Positions 43,870 to 52,823 of a stretch of 54,394 nucleotides of DNA are shown here, in pieces. Location: contig NZ_JAGRPF010000140.1 in the NCBI RefSeq assembly GCF_020439865.1, forward strand, positions 1-54,394. Reading direction: 5' to 3'. Below the pieces are notes generated by a model. That model searched no databases and had not been told where the DNA came from. It saw nothing but the letters and a program-made list of their open reading frames with translations. Positions within the stretch are counted from its first letter, which is position 1. Each line of letters begins with the position of its first letter. The stretch comes from Prosthecobacter sp. (GTDB taxonomy: Bacteria; Verrucomicrobiota; Verrucomicrobiia; Verrucomicrobiales; Verrucomicrobiaceae). Position numbers and translations under genes: made by a program.

Positions 43870-43912
43870 GAGCCGAGATTACGCTTGTGGTTCTCTCTTC
43901 CGCGCACCCAAT

Positions 43913-44347
43913 TCAACGGCCGCCGCCAAACAATCCGCCCAGACCGCTGCTGATGACGCTGGTGAGCACGCTTTGAATCTGACCGCCGCTCGGGTTGTTC
44001 TCGTGGATGTGGCCGTGAGGGGTCAGTTTGTCGATCACCTGGGGAAGGAACTGTGTGAGGAGCGGCAGGACGGTGTTCACATTCATGCCCAGCTTGCCGG
44101 CGAGTCCCTGCAGCGAATCGGCACCGATGGCGTTCTGCATCTGGTCCGCAGTCAGCGGCTGGTTGGCTCCTGTGCCCACCCATGAGGAAAAAACCTCGCC
44201 CATGCCGGCTTTTTCAAACTGGGCCATCATACCCTGCAGGCCGCCCGCTTCATTCAGCAAGCCCGAGAGCATCGCGGCGGGGTCTTGTTTGGAGCCGCCG
44301 AGCATGCCGCCCAGCGCATTTTTGGCGAGTGAATCAAAGAGTCCCAT
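43913..44347 (-). CDS. YidB-like DUF937 protein
   Basis: 144 residues from ATG 44347 (MGLFDSLAKNALGGMLGGSK). The family pattern is clear: LLNEAGGLQGMMAQFEKAGM, GEVFSSWVGTGANQPLTADQ, LAGKLGMNVNTVLPLLTQFL and PQVIDKLTPHGH, with a Gly-rich tail. YidB of E. coli is uncharacterised; the structure is helical and soluble. The longer frame to 44458 would run into the htpG promoter region and is not supported. It is divergent from htpG across 117 bases and lies 43 bases upstream of the permease gene on the same strand. Confidence 0.9.
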   Translation of the reverse strand: MGLFDSLAKNALGGMLGGSKQDPAAMLSGLLNEAGGLQGMMAQFEKAGMGEVFSSWVGTGANQPLTADQMQNAIGADSLQGLAGKLGMNVNTVLPLLTQFLPQVIDKLTPHGHIHENNPSGGQIQSVLTSVISSGLGGLFGGGR

Positions 44348-44402
44348 GGTGGGCGCGAGTGTGGGGGAGGGGAAGGCAAAGTCAAACTGAGAACCGCAAA
44401 CC

Positions 44403-44430
44403 TTGACCATGCAAAGCCGGGCGCTATGCT
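44403..44430 (+). promoter_or_regulatory. Probable sigma-70-type promoter of htpG
   Basis: TTGACC (44403-44408) and TATGCT (44425-44430) with a 16-base spacer. Transcription would start about 28 bases before the htpG ATG. No CIRCE-type heat-shock operator was seen. Confidence 0.55.
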
Positions 44431-44464
44431 CGCGGCCCCCCAACCCCAAAAACAACACCTACAC

Positions 44465-46303
44465 ATGAGCCAGACCCACGAATTCCAGGCCGAAGTCAAA
44501 CAAGTCCTCGATATCGTCATCCACTCGCTCTACACCGACCGCGAGATCTTCATCCGTGAGCTCGTCTCGAATGCGGCTGACGCGATGGAGAAGATGCGTC
44601 TCACGCAGTTGACGGAGAAGGACATCTTTGACCCTTCCGCCGCCCTTGAAATCAGCATCACCACGGATGAAACCGCCCGCACGCTGACCATCGCGGACTC
44701 CGGCATCGGCATGACCCGCGCAGAGCTGGTCGAGAACCTCGGAACCATCGCCCATTCTGGTTCGAAGGCCTTCGCAGCGGCGCTAAAAAACGCTGGCAAG
44801 CAGAACGACGCGACGCTCATCGGGCAGTTCGGCGTCGGTTTCTACTCGGCCTTCATGGTGGCCGACAAGGTGCAGGTGTACACGCACTCCTGGAAAAACG
44901 AAGGCGAGCACCTCGTCTGGACCAGCGACGGTCATTCCAGCTACACCATCGACGAGTCTCCGGATCAGAAGCGCGGCTGCAGAATCGTCCTGCATTTGAA
45001 GGAAGACGCCGCCGACTTCGCCAAAGCAAGCACGGTGAAGCAGATCCTCGAGAAACACTCGAACTTCGTCAGCTTCCCGCTTCTGCTCAACGGCGAGCGC
45101 GTCAACACCGTCGAGGCCCTGTGGCTGAAGTCGAAGGAAGGCATCACCGAGGAGCAGTACAACGAGTTCTACAAGTTCACCGCCCACGCTTTCGACGATC
45201 CGAGCTACCGCCTGCACTTCCAGGCCGAGTCTCCCATCGCCATCAACGCGCTTCTCTTCACTCCGACCCAGAACATGGAATCGTTTGGCATGGGCCAGAT
45301 GGAGCCCAATGTCGGTCTGTATTGCAAGAAGGTGCTCATCGATCCAAAACCGAAGAAGTTGCTCCCTGACTGGATGCGCTTCGTTCGCGGCGTCATCGAC
45401 AGCGAGGATCTTCCACTTAACATCTCGCGTGAATCCATGCAGGACAGTGCGCTGGTGCGCAAACTGGGCGACGTCGTCGTCAAACGCCTGCTGAAGCATC
45501 TCGACAAGGAGGCGACGGATGATGCGAAGAAGTGGAATGAGTTCTATGCGAACTTCAGCCGCTTCTTTAAAGAAGGCATCGCGACCGATTACACCCATCG
45601 CGAGGCCATCGCCAAACTGCTGCGCTTTGAATCAAGCATGACCCAGCCGGGTGAGACCATCGGGCTCGCCGACTATGTGAAGCGCATGACGGGCGACCAG
45701 AAGGCCATCTACTATCAGGTCGCGCCGTCCCGTTCCGCCATTGAAAGCGGGCCGTATATTGAAGCCTTCAAGGCCAAGGGCATTGAAGTGCTCTTCATGT
45801 TTGAAACGATTGACGAATACGTCGTTTCCAGCCTGAGCAAGTTTGAGGACAAAGACCTCAAGGCGGTTAACGCCGATGACATTGACCTTGGTGACAGCGA
45901 CGCTGAGGGCGAATCACTTCCGGAGGCGGAAACCACCTCGTTGTGTGACTGGATCAAGGAACGCCTGACCGCCAGCGTGGACACTGTCCGCCCCGGCAAG
46001 CGCCTCGTCGGTTCTCCGGCCCTCGTTCTGACGCCCGAAGGCGAAATGACACCCCAGATGCGCCAGATGATGAAGGCTCTTGGCAAAGACGGCGGCATGC
46101 CCGGACCGAAGGTCGTCTTCGAAATCAATCCGCGCCATCAACTCGTCAAAGGCCTCTCCAAGCTTCACAAGAGCGACCCTGAAACGGCGGGGCTCATCAC
46201 CGAGCAGATTCTCGACAACGCGCTGTTGTCCGCCGGACTGCTGGACGAACCTCAGCGCATCATCGAGCGCACGCAGAAGCTGATGGAAAAGCTGGCAAGC
46301 TAA
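44465..46303 (+). CDS. htpG: Chaperone protein HtpG (Hsp90)
   Basis: ATP-dependent cytoplasmic chaperone, 612 residues, homodimeric. The start at 44465 (MSQTHEFQAEVKQVLDIVIH) is the family start; the frame to 44426 is unsupported. N-terminal ATPase motifs are SLYTDREIFIRELVSNAADA, IADSGIGMTRAEL, GTIAHSGSKAF and IGQFGVGFYSAFMVADKV. The middle domain contains RFVRGVIDSEDLPLNISRES, including the catalytic Arg region, and the C-terminal dimerisation domain ends LMEKLAS. A probable promoter lies upstream and a perfect 12-base terminator follows, so htpG is transcribed alone. Confidence 0.96.
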   Translation: MSQTHEFQAEVKQVLDIVIHSLYTDREIFIRELVSNAADAMEKMRLTQLTEKDIFDPSAALEISITTDETARTLTIADSGIGMTRAELVENLGTIAHSGSKAFAAALKNAGKQNDATLIGQFGVGFYSAFMVADKVQVYTHSWKNEGEHLVWTSDGHSSYTIDESPDQKRGCRIVLHLKEDAADFAKASTVKQILEKHSNFVSFPLLLNGERVNTVEALWLKSKEGITEEQYNEFYKFTAHAFDDPSYRLHFQAESPIAINALLFTPTQNMESFGMGQMEPNVGLYCKKVLIDPKPKKLLPDWMRFVRGVIDSEDLPLNISRESMQDSALVRKLGDVVVKRLLKHLDKEATDDAKKWNEFYANFSRFFKEGIATDYTHREAIAKLLRFESSMTQPGETIGLADYVKRMTGDQKAIYYQVAPSRSAIESGPYIEAFKAKGIEVLFMFETIDEYVVSSLSKFEDKDLKAVNADDIDLGDSDAEGESLPEAETTSLCDWIKERLTASVDTVRPGKRLVGSPALVLTPEGEMTPQMRQMMKALGKDGGMPGPKVVFEINPRHQLVKGLSKLHKSDPETAGLITEQILDNALLSAGLLDEPQRIIERTQKLMEKLAS

Positions 46304-46338
46304 AAAGCCAGTCGCGGTTTCAGCCCGAGATCACGTTG

Positions 46339-46369
46339 AAGGCCGAAACGACCTCGTTTCGGCCTTTTT
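46339..46369 (+). terminator. Intrinsic terminator of htpG
   Basis: AAGGCCGAAACG and CGTTTCGGCCTT form a perfect 12-base stem around ACCT, followed by TTTC and an AT-rich stretch, 35 bases after the stop. Confidence 0.9.
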
Positions 46370-46386
46370 CATTTTGCGCTCGTCGC

Positions 46387-46776
46387 ATGACAGCGGTTCA
46401 GTTTGTCATGTCGCGTCTCAATCTTCTCTCCCGCATTCCATTCAATGCCTGGCTTTTGTTGATAGGAGTTCCGGTGGCGATTTTTTGGACTCGCTTTTTC
46501 CCGACCTCACAGATGAGGAATCTGAGTGCTGCCACGAGACACGTTGAAGTCCTGAACGTGTTGTTTCAAAAAGATCCGAGGTTTTTGTGTTTAAAGGCCA
46601 GACCTTGGACTGGTGATGGCGGCATCATCTGGATTCATTGGGAGGACGATAAGTTCACGTTGGCGGACCCTCTTCGAGACGAAGACGTGCCTGATGTCCT
46701 GAAGATCGTTCGATCTACCCATCCCCCTGTAATAGTTCGTTACCGTGACCATTGGATCACGCCTGACGAACCGTGA
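46387..46776 (+). CDS. Small single-pass membrane protein, unknown function
   Basis: 129 residues from ATG 46387; a second ATG at 46408 would shorten it by seven. One transmembrane helix (IPFNAWLLLIGVPVAIFWTR) anchors a small periplasmic or cytoplasmic domain (RHVEVLNVLFQKDPRFLCLK, GGIIWIHWEDDKFTLADPLR, VIVRYRDHWITPDEP) that is alpha/beta and unrecognised. Base composition is less GC-rich than the flanking genes, like the small proteins at 27.4 and 29.6 kb. It lies directly behind the htpG terminator and ends six bases before the convergent methyltransferase gene. Confidence 0.55.
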   Translation: MTAVQFVMSRLNLLSRIPFNAWLLLIGVPVAIFWTRFFPTSQMRNLSAATRHVEVLNVLFQKDPRFLCLKARPWTGDGGIIWIHWEDDKFTLADPLRDEDVPDVLKIVRSTHPPVIVRYRDHWITPDEP

Positions 46777-46782
46777 CCAAGC

Positions 46783-47382
46783 TTAAAGTCGCTGCACCAC
46801 CACGACCAGATGCTTCTCCGGCCACTGGTCATAATCGAGGTGGCGGATCACGCAGCCGCAGTCGTCGATGAGGCGGGTGAGGGCGGGCAGGCCGGGGGTG
46901 GCGTGATACATGGAAACGCCCATGGCATTGTTTTGCACCTCTCCAGACTCGTCGAGGCCGCCGGTGGTGAGGATGAGCACGCCGTCTGGAGCGAGCGCGT
47001 TCAAGAGCTTGCGCCACACGGCCTCCTGCGCGCCCAATGGCACATGCCAGACGCTGTCCCAGGCGCTGATGAAGTCGTATTGGTCCTGCGGCTGCCAATC
47101 GCATACGTCGGCCTGATGAAACGGAACCTGCGGATGTCGCTCACGGGCGAGACGGATCATTTCGGCCGAGATGTCGAGCCCTTCGACATAGAAGCCACGC
47201 TCCAAGAGAAGCTTGATGAACCTTCCACTGCTGCCGCAGCCGACATCAAGCGCCCTGCCGGTGCGATCAAGGAACTGCAGCGCTTTGCGGTGTTCCTCGA
47301 TGCCGTTGGCACGATTGAAGTCCTCGCCTGACCATTGCGATGCGATGGCATCGTAGCTTTGAGCGACTTCGACGGGTTTCAT
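46783..47382 (-). CDS. Class I SAM-dependent methyltransferase
   Basis: 199 residues, cytoplasmic. SAM-binding motif I is ALDVGCGSSGRFIKLLLERG, followed by the acidic strand-2 end VEGLDISAEMIRLARER, motif II FHQADVCDW and post-motif YDFISAWDSVWHVP. The substrate cannot be assigned; members of this group methylate small molecules or tRNA. The terminal strands HLDYDQWPEKHLVVVVQRL complete the fold. It is divergent from ruvA, with 120 bases between the start codons. Confidence 0.9.
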   Translation of the reverse strand: MKPVEVAQSYDAIASQWSGEDFNRANGIEEHRKALQFLDRTGRALDVGCGSSGRFIKLLLERGFYVEGLDISAEMIRLARERHPQVPFHQADVCDWQPQDQYDFISAWDSVWHVPLGAQEAVWRKLLNALAPDGVLILTTGGLDESGEVQNNAMGVSMYHATPGLPALTRLIDDCGCVIRHLDYDQWPEKHLVVVVQRL

Positions 47383-47502
47383 GGCGATAGGGAGGCATCA
47401 AAGCCGGGTTTGGCTGAGGGTGCATCTGGTTTCGGGGGCCTTTGCTCGATTGGTAACAAACCTCCGCTTGCGTTTGCTTCGCGTGCTCGCCTTCATGGGC
47501 GC

Positions 47503-48108
47503 ATGATAGCCTTTTTGCGCGGAATCCTGGCCGAAGCTTTGCCTCATCGAGTGACGCTCGACGTTCATGGTGTCGGCTATGTGGCGCTCATTCCTCTCAC
47601 TACCTTCGACAAACTGCCGCAGCCGGGGAATGAGGTGACGCTGCTCACGCATTACCACGTCACGGACCGTGATCACACGTTGTTCGGCTTCATGACCACG
47701 GATGAACGGGATCTCTTCCGCCTGCTGATGGATCGTGTGTCCGGCATTGGGCCGAAGATGGCGCTCAGCGTGCTCAGCGGCATGCCGGTGGCGGCGTTCA
47801 AGGACGCGGTGATTCAGGGCGATGTGAAGGCGCTCGCGCGCATCAAGGGCGTCGGTGGGAAGACGGCCGAGCGCATCGTTTTGGAATTGAAGGACAAGGT
47901 CGGTGTCGTCGATGCCTGGCAGGCCTCACGCACGGCGAAAGGCGCGCATGATCCGAAGCAGGAGGCCCAGACCGATGCGGTGCTCGGACTCATCGCCCTC
48001 GGCTACAAGCAAGGCGAGGCGATCAAAGTCGTGAACGAACTCACGAAGAAACCGGAGTTGGACACGGCGGACAAACTCATCCGCGAGGCGCTGCGGAGCA
48101 TGGGCTGA
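47503..48108 (+). CDS. ruvA: Holliday junction branch migration protein RuvA
   Basis: 201 residues, normal length. RuvA binds four-way junctions and loads RuvB hexamers during recombinational repair. The N-terminal OB domain begins MIAFLRGILAEALPHRVTLD. Two helix-hairpin-helix motifs follow: VSGIGPKMALSVLSGM and IKGVGGKTAERIVLELKDKV. Domain III, which contacts RuvB, is DAVLGLIALGYKQGEAIKVV to the end. The ATG at 47503 is the family start; the frame to 47335 is unsupported. Neither ruvB nor ruvC is adjacent. A large palindrome starts two bases after the stop codon. Confidence 0.95.
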   Translation: MIAFLRGILAEALPHRVTLDVHGVGYVALIPLTTFDKLPQPGNEVTLLTHYHVTDRDHTLFGFMTTDERDLFRLLMDRVSGIGPKMALSVLSGMPVAAFKDAVIQGDVKALARIKGVGGKTAERIVLELKDKVGVVDAWQASRTAKGAHDPKQEAQTDAVLGLIALGYKQGEAIKVVNELTKKPELDTADKLIREALRSMG

Positions 48109-48110
48109 AC

Positions 48111-48172
48111 CAAGGAGTGGGGGACTCTGTCCCCCAGGGATGGAAACGGGGGACGGAGTCCCCATCTCCTTG
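48111..48172. repeat. 25-base-arm nested palindrome between ruvA and the cytochrome gene
   Basis: The left arm (48111-48135) and right arm (48148-48172) are near-perfect reverse complements around a 12-base loop. Outer CAAGGAG pairs with CTCCTTG. Each inner arm is itself a short hairpin (GGGGGAC-TCT-GTCCCCC; GGGGAC-GGA-GTCCCC). It fills the gap between two convergent genes and has no T-run, so it may be a bidirectional terminator or a dispersed repeat. Confidence 0.85.
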
Positions 48173-48175
48173 ACC

Positions 48176-50908
48176 TCACTTCAAGCTCTTGATATACAGG
48201 ATCAGGCTCTCGATCTGCGAATCATTCAAGATGCCCGCGTAGATGGGCATGCCGGTGTCGAATTTTTCGAAGCCTTTCACGACTTTGGCGCTCGGATTGA
48301 GGATGGATTCGCGCAGGTAGGCTTCGTCGGCCTTGAACTTGCCTTTCGTGCCTTTGGCGATCTCGCGTTCGGTGCCGTAGAGGCCCTTCCAGCTTGGGCC
48401 GACTTTGCCGACGAGGGTGCCGTCGGTGCTGTGACAGGCCATGCAGCCGAACATTTGATAGAGGCGCTCGCCTTCTTCTGCAGTGGGTTTCACCGCGGCG
48501 ACGGTGGTGGCTTTGCGCGGGGTGAGATCGACCTGGATGTCGCCGAAGCCTTCCTTCTTCGCGTCAAAGGTGAGCACTTCCCAAGGCGAGAAGTAGGCGG
48601 CGTTTTGTGCAGGTGATCCGTCGGCGCCTTTGAGCCCCCAGCCGATACGCATCTGATGGACGCCGGCCTTCATGTCGGGAAAGCCGACGAGTACGCTTTT
48701 GCCGTCCTCGCTGAGGTAGGCGCTGCTTGCGGTCATCCATTCCTGGCCGGTGCTGCCATCGAGCTTCAGGTGCGGGCTGCCGTAGTCCGGCGTGCGGCGG
48801 TAGTTCCAACGCTCGGCGTTGTAGCTGTCAGGATTCGTCGCGAGCGTTGGATCCAGTTTCGCGTTGAAGCGCAAAAGGAGACCCTTGTCGGTGGGCGTGA
48901 CTTCTTTCAGCAGCACGCGTTCGCCACCCGTGTACCGCACGCGGGCGAGGCCGCTGATCTTCTTCACCACCGTGCCCCAGACTTGGAATCCGACGACGTA
49001 GAGCTGGCCGTCGGCCGGGTTCACTTTTGCGTTGAGTGTGGGGAAGTCGAAGTCGCGTGAAAAGCTTGTCACCGCCGCCTGCGGGCGTTCAAAGCGTGTG
49101 TTGATGAGCACGCGGAAGAGCTCGGGACGATTGTAGCCGATGTGAATGAGCTCATCGTTCACCGGTCCCATCTTCGCATCGAGCAGCCAGGTCTGCGTCA
49201 CGCCGCTCGGATTCACCGGATGAGGGATCCACGTCAGCGGTTCGGTGATCGTCTCGGGATACTTCTCCTTCGGCGCAATCGTTGGCAGGTGGCCGTAGAA
49301 ATGATGATCGCTGATGATGTGCAACGGTGTGGAGGGCACGTAATTGCCCTGCTGGTCGCTCGCGGTGACGAGCCCGGTCTTTTCATTCACGCCGATGAAC
49401 GGCTGCCGCAGTCCGTAGCCGATGACCTCGAAGGACTTTCCATCCGCCGCCACCTTGATGACCGTGCCGTTGTGCTTGCCGATCGTCGTGCCCTCCTGGC
49501 CACCTTTGGAGATGTAAAGCTCGCCCTTCGGTCCCAGCTTCATCGAGTTCGGAAACTCCCGCGTCTCCGCCGTCTGCGCGAAGAGATTGCAGAACATCTC
49601 ATAGCGGTCGCATTCCTTGTCGCCGTTCGTGTCCACCAGCTTCCAGATGCCGTTGCGGTCGAAGACGAACACTTGGAGTGGGACCTTGGGAATCGACTCA
49701 ACGTCGGTCCGTGCCAGCATGGCAGGCTGAGCGACAATGCTCATCGGTTCATGCAAACCGCTCGCAAATCGCTTCCATGTCACCTTCTCCAGATCGCCCT
49801 TCAAACCGGAGATGAGCCACACATCGCCATCAAAGGTCACGCCCGCCGCGTCGCCCTGATCATTGAGAAACGCGATGTCCGCGAGTCGCACATTGCGCTT
49901 CCACGGATTGTCGAGAGGCAGGGGAATGTCGTCGATTGCGTAGGAGCTCTTGGCGGTGCCGAGGGTGGCGGTGGTGGTGATGGTTTGAGGCCAAAGAGAA
50001 TGCAGGATAATCTCAAACTGAGGATCTCTGCTTGCGTAATTAATCTTATCCCCGGTTTCGTTTACAGGAGGGCGCTGGCGGCCGACTGCGCAAAGGAACT
50101 CACCCGATTTGTCTCTCGGTGGCAACGAATGAAAACGAACTTCATTTGAGCCTGATTTAGAGAAGGATTTAGCCACTGAGTTGCCTGCACGCGATACCCA
50201 CAAAATATCTCCTGAGTCGGCGCGACCAAACGGCAGGCTTCCAAATACTGAAGCCAGTGCTTCTGTTCCTGGACCAACGACGACCGATCTTTGAACCGCG
50301 AGATAGGGGCCGGCTTCTTTTATCGTCAGCCATTCTTTGATTCGCCGGCCACCAACTTCGTAGTGAAGGCAGGCTCCTCTTTCGGTTAGCGAAATGCCCT
50401 CAAAGTGTCCCTTTTTGCCGAGGCTGCCTCTCCCCACCTCCTCCTTGCTCGGCGCAGGCTCACGCGGATCACTGAAATCAGGTTTCTCACCGACTTGCCA
50501 CCCCGGATAGATGCCATTCGCGAGCCACACCTTGCCAATCGGCTTCGGCAGATACTCCTGACCGTCCTTGGTCTTCTGTCCGGCGACGTGATACGATCCG
50601 GGCGCGAGCGCATCCGGCGTGACGGGTGGTTTGCCTTCTTCGCCTTCCCAGATGCAGGCAATGCGGAGAAGATCGGTGTCGAAGCAGGCCCAAAGGTTGT
50701 GGCCGAGATTCAGGATGAGGCCGCGCGGTGTGAGATTGTCCTTCGGAAAGCCTTCGCCGAGGTCGCGGCAGTCGAGCACGCTGCTGAAGAAGGGGAAATC
50801 CTTTTCCACAAAGTCGCCCCATGGCGAAGGCGCAGCCGCTGGTGCGGACTTTTGGGCGAGGAGTGGTGTGGCGAGGAACAGAAGCGCTGCGAGCGGACGG
50901 AAATTCAT
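48176..50908 (-). CDS. Secreted DUF6797-like, propeller and cytochrome c protein
   Basis: 910 residues, Sec signal (MNFRPLAALLFLATPLLAQ). The N-terminal part (WGDFVEKDFPFFSSVLDCRD, NLTPRGLILNLGHNLWACFD) matches the DUF6797 domain as I recall it from this phylum. The middle has features of the PQQ/sorbosone-dehydrogenase-type propeller (DRNGIWKLVDTNGDKECDRY, GPKGELYISKGGQEG, NPADGQLYVVGFQVWG). The C-terminal 100 residues are a class I cytochrome c: GCMACHSTDGTLVGKVGPSW near residue 815 and a probable axial Met in DTGMPIYAGILNDSQI. It may oxidise a sugar or alcohol in the periplasm and pass electrons to its heme; that is inference from the fold. Confidence 0.85.
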   Translation of the reverse strand: MNFRPLAALLFLATPLLAQKSAPAAAPSPWGDFVEKDFPFFSSVLDCRDLGEGFPKDNLTPRGLILNLGHNLWACFDTDLLRIACIWEGEEGKPPVTPDALAPGSYHVAGQKTKDGQEYLPKPIGKVWLANGIYPGWQVGEKPDFSDPREPAPSKEEVGRGSLGKKGHFEGISLTERGACLHYEVGGRRIKEWLTIKEAGPYLAVQRSVVVGPGTEALASVFGSLPFGRADSGDILWVSRAGNSVAKSFSKSGSNEVRFHSLPPRDKSGEFLCAVGRQRPPVNETGDKINYASRDPQFEIILHSLWPQTITTTATLGTAKSSYAIDDIPLPLDNPWKRNVRLADIAFLNDQGDAAGVTFDGDVWLISGLKGDLEKVTWKRFASGLHEPMSIVAQPAMLARTDVESIPKVPLQVFVFDRNGIWKLVDTNGDKECDRYEMFCNLFAQTAETREFPNSMKLGPKGELYISKGGQEGTTIGKHNGTVIKVAADGKSFEVIGYGLRQPFIGVNEKTGLVTASDQQGNYVPSTPLHIISDHHFYGHLPTIAPKEKYPETITEPLTWIPHPVNPSGVTQTWLLDAKMGPVNDELIHIGYNRPELFRVLINTRFERPQAAVTSFSRDFDFPTLNAKVNPADGQLYVVGFQVWGTVVKKISGLARVRYTGGERVLLKEVTPTDKGLLLRFNAKLDPTLATNPDSYNAERWNYRRTPDYGSPHLKLDGSTGQEWMTASSAYLSEDGKSVLVGFPDMKAGVHQMRIGWGLKGADGSPAQNAAYFSPWEVLTFDAKKEGFGDIQVDLTPRKATTVAAVKPTAEEGERLYQMFGCMACHSTDGTLVGKVGPSWKGLYGTEREIAKGTKGKFKADEAYLRESILNPSAKVVKGFEKFDTGMPIYAGILNDSQIESLILYIKSLK

Positions 50909-51101
50909 GACGGAACAGAACAGGCGGGACGGGGATGATCTGTCAACTCCTTGAGTCGAAACGGGGCTTCGGAACGCGAGATGGGGGTGAGGTGCAGTTG
51001 TGTGGCGTCAGATGAACCTTTGGAGCTGAAAAAACAGGCATAAAGATGGGACCCGGCCCGATCCGCATTGGACTGAGTATCAAGCTGTGCTTGGTGTAAG
51101 C

Positions 51102-52823
51102 ATGAGTCTACGCAGCCTCCTCGCCAAGCTGCCGCCGCGCCCCCGTTTGTATGTCGCGACGGCGATCTATGGCGTGGCGGGGGGAGGAATCGCGGTGGCG
51201 TTTCACGAGTGCATCCACCTCCTCTACGGACGCACGTTTGAAGCCTGGGCGGAGCAGTCGCCCGACACCTTCATGTGGCGCACGCTGGCCTTCATGCTGG
51301 CGGCTTCGCTGATCTCCGGTCTGCTGTTGCATGTGTGTGGTCCGGCGGCGGCGGGCAGTGGAATTCCGCAGTTGAAGCTGGCGTTTTGGAAGGAATTTGG
51401 CTGGTCGTCTCCGCGGATCATGTGGGTGAAGTTTGTGGCCGGTGCGCTGAGCATCGGCAGCGGCATGAGCCTGGGCCGTGAGGGGCCGTCTGTGCAAATG
51501 GCAGGAACGCTGGGATCAGTGGTCGCCACGCGTCTGGGACTCGCAAAGGCCAAGCATCGCATGCCGGCGGCGGCAGGTGCGGCGGCGGGACTCGCGGCTG
51601 CCTTCAACACGCCGCTCGCCGCAGTAACTTTTGTGTTGGAGGAGATCATCGGCGATCTGAACAGCCGCTTCCTCGGCAACGTGCTCATGGCTTCCGTGAT
51701 CGGTGCGCTCGTGGCACACGGTGCGCTCGGCGCGGAGCCTGCGTTTCAAATGGTCGTCAATGGTGAGCCGGGCTGGCAGGTGTATGTGATGACGCCGTGG
51801 GTGGCCGCCTGCGCGACGTTTGCCGGCCTGCTGTTTCAACACAGCAGTCTCAAGCTGAGGGGATGGACCCGCACCCAGCGTCGTCTTCCCATGTGGGCGC
51901 TGCCAACCGTGGGAGCGTTGGTGACGTGGGTGATCGGAGTGATGGTTTGGAAACAGACGGGGCATCTCGGTGTCTTTTCGCTCGGCTACAATGATCTCTC
52001 GGATGCGCTATCCGGACGGCTGGCCTGGCAACTGGCCGCCCTGCTGCTGCTGGCAAAGCTGGTTGCCACGGTGTTCTGCTACGGTCTTGGCGGATGCGGC
52101 GGGATCTTTTCTCCCACACTGTTCTTTGGCGGCATGGCCGGACTGGCGGCAGCAGGTCTGGGCAGTCTGGTGCTGCCATTGCAGGGGACGGACTTGGTCG
52201 TGCTGGCCGTGGTTGGAATGTGCGCGTGTCTCGGGGCCGTGGTGCGTGCGCCGGTCACGGGGATTTTGATCGTGTTTGAAATGACGCATCAATTCTCCCT
52301 CGTGCTGCCGCTGATGCTCGGTGTCCTGATCAGCCAGGCGATCAGCCGTCGTCTGATGCACGCAAACTTCTACGAAGCCGTGCTGGAGCAGGACGGACAC
52401 AGCCTCACGCACATCATTCCACCGCGCGACTTTGAAACCTGGCAGCAGCTTCCGGTGTCCACAATCGCGAACTTTCATCCGGTCTCGCTGGCCGATCTCT
52501 CGGTGGAGTCCCTGCACAAGGCGTTCGATCAGTATCCCTATGCCAATTTCCCAGTGCTTCAGGACGGGCACGTGGTCGGGGTGCTCACCCGGCATGACAT
52601 GGAGCGGTCGCTGCTGACCAAGGAGATTCCCGAGTTTGAGCCGGCCGTGACGGCGGATCCGCATGAGAGCATTCGGCACATTCAGTCACGCATCATCGCG
52701 TCGAGCGTGGGCATGGTGGTGCTGTGCGATGAAAAGCAGGCGCTGCTGGGCGTGGTCACCCTGCATGACCTTCTGCGCGCGCAGATGTCCTATGGCCATG
52801 CGACCGAAGAGGGTGATGATTAG
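51102..52823 (+). CDS. clcA: ClC-type H+/Cl- antiporter with two CBS domains
   Basis: 573 residues from ATG 51102 (a GTG at 51087 would add five). The inner-membrane domain carries all three chloride-selectivity motifs: GSGIPQLK, GREGPSVQMAG with the gating Glu, and GGCGGIFSPTLFFGG. FNTPLAAVTFVLEE keeps the inner Glu used by proton-coupled members, which argues for an antiporter rather than a channel. Two cytoplasmic CBS domains follow (NFHPVSLADLSVESLHKAF...GVLTRHDMERSL and TADPHESIRHIQ...LGVVTLHDLLRAQMS) and may sense adenine nucleotides. TTGGAG/TAAAGA near 51020-51046 is a weak promoter candidate. The stop overlaps the convergent hydrolase stop. Confidence 0.92.
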   Translation: MSLRSLLAKLPPRPRLYVATAIYGVAGGGIAVAFHECIHLLYGRTFEAWAEQSPDTFMWRTLAFMLAASLISGLLLHVCGPAAAGSGIPQLKLAFWKEFGWSSPRIMWVKFVAGALSIGSGMSLGREGPSVQMAGTLGSVVATRLGLAKAKHRMPAAAGAAAGLAAAFNTPLAAVTFVLEEIIGDLNSRFLGNVLMASVIGALVAHGALGAEPAFQMVVNGEPGWQVYVMTPWVAACATFAGLLFQHSSLKLRGWTRTQRRLPMWALPTVGALVTWVIGVMVWKQTGHLGVFSLGYNDLSDALSGRLAWQLAALLLLAKLVATVFCYGLGGCGGIFSPTLFFGGMAGLAAAGLGSLVLPLQGTDLVVLAVVGMCACLGAVVRAPVTGILIVFEMTHQFSLVLPLMLGVLISQAISRRLMHANFYEAVLEQDGHSLTHIIPPRDFETWQQLPVSTIANFHPVSLADLSVESLHKAFDQYPYANFPVLQDGHVVGVLTRHDMERSLLTKEIPEFEPAVTADPHESIRHIQSRIIASSVGMVVLCDEKQALLGVVTLHDLLRAQMSYGHATEEGDD

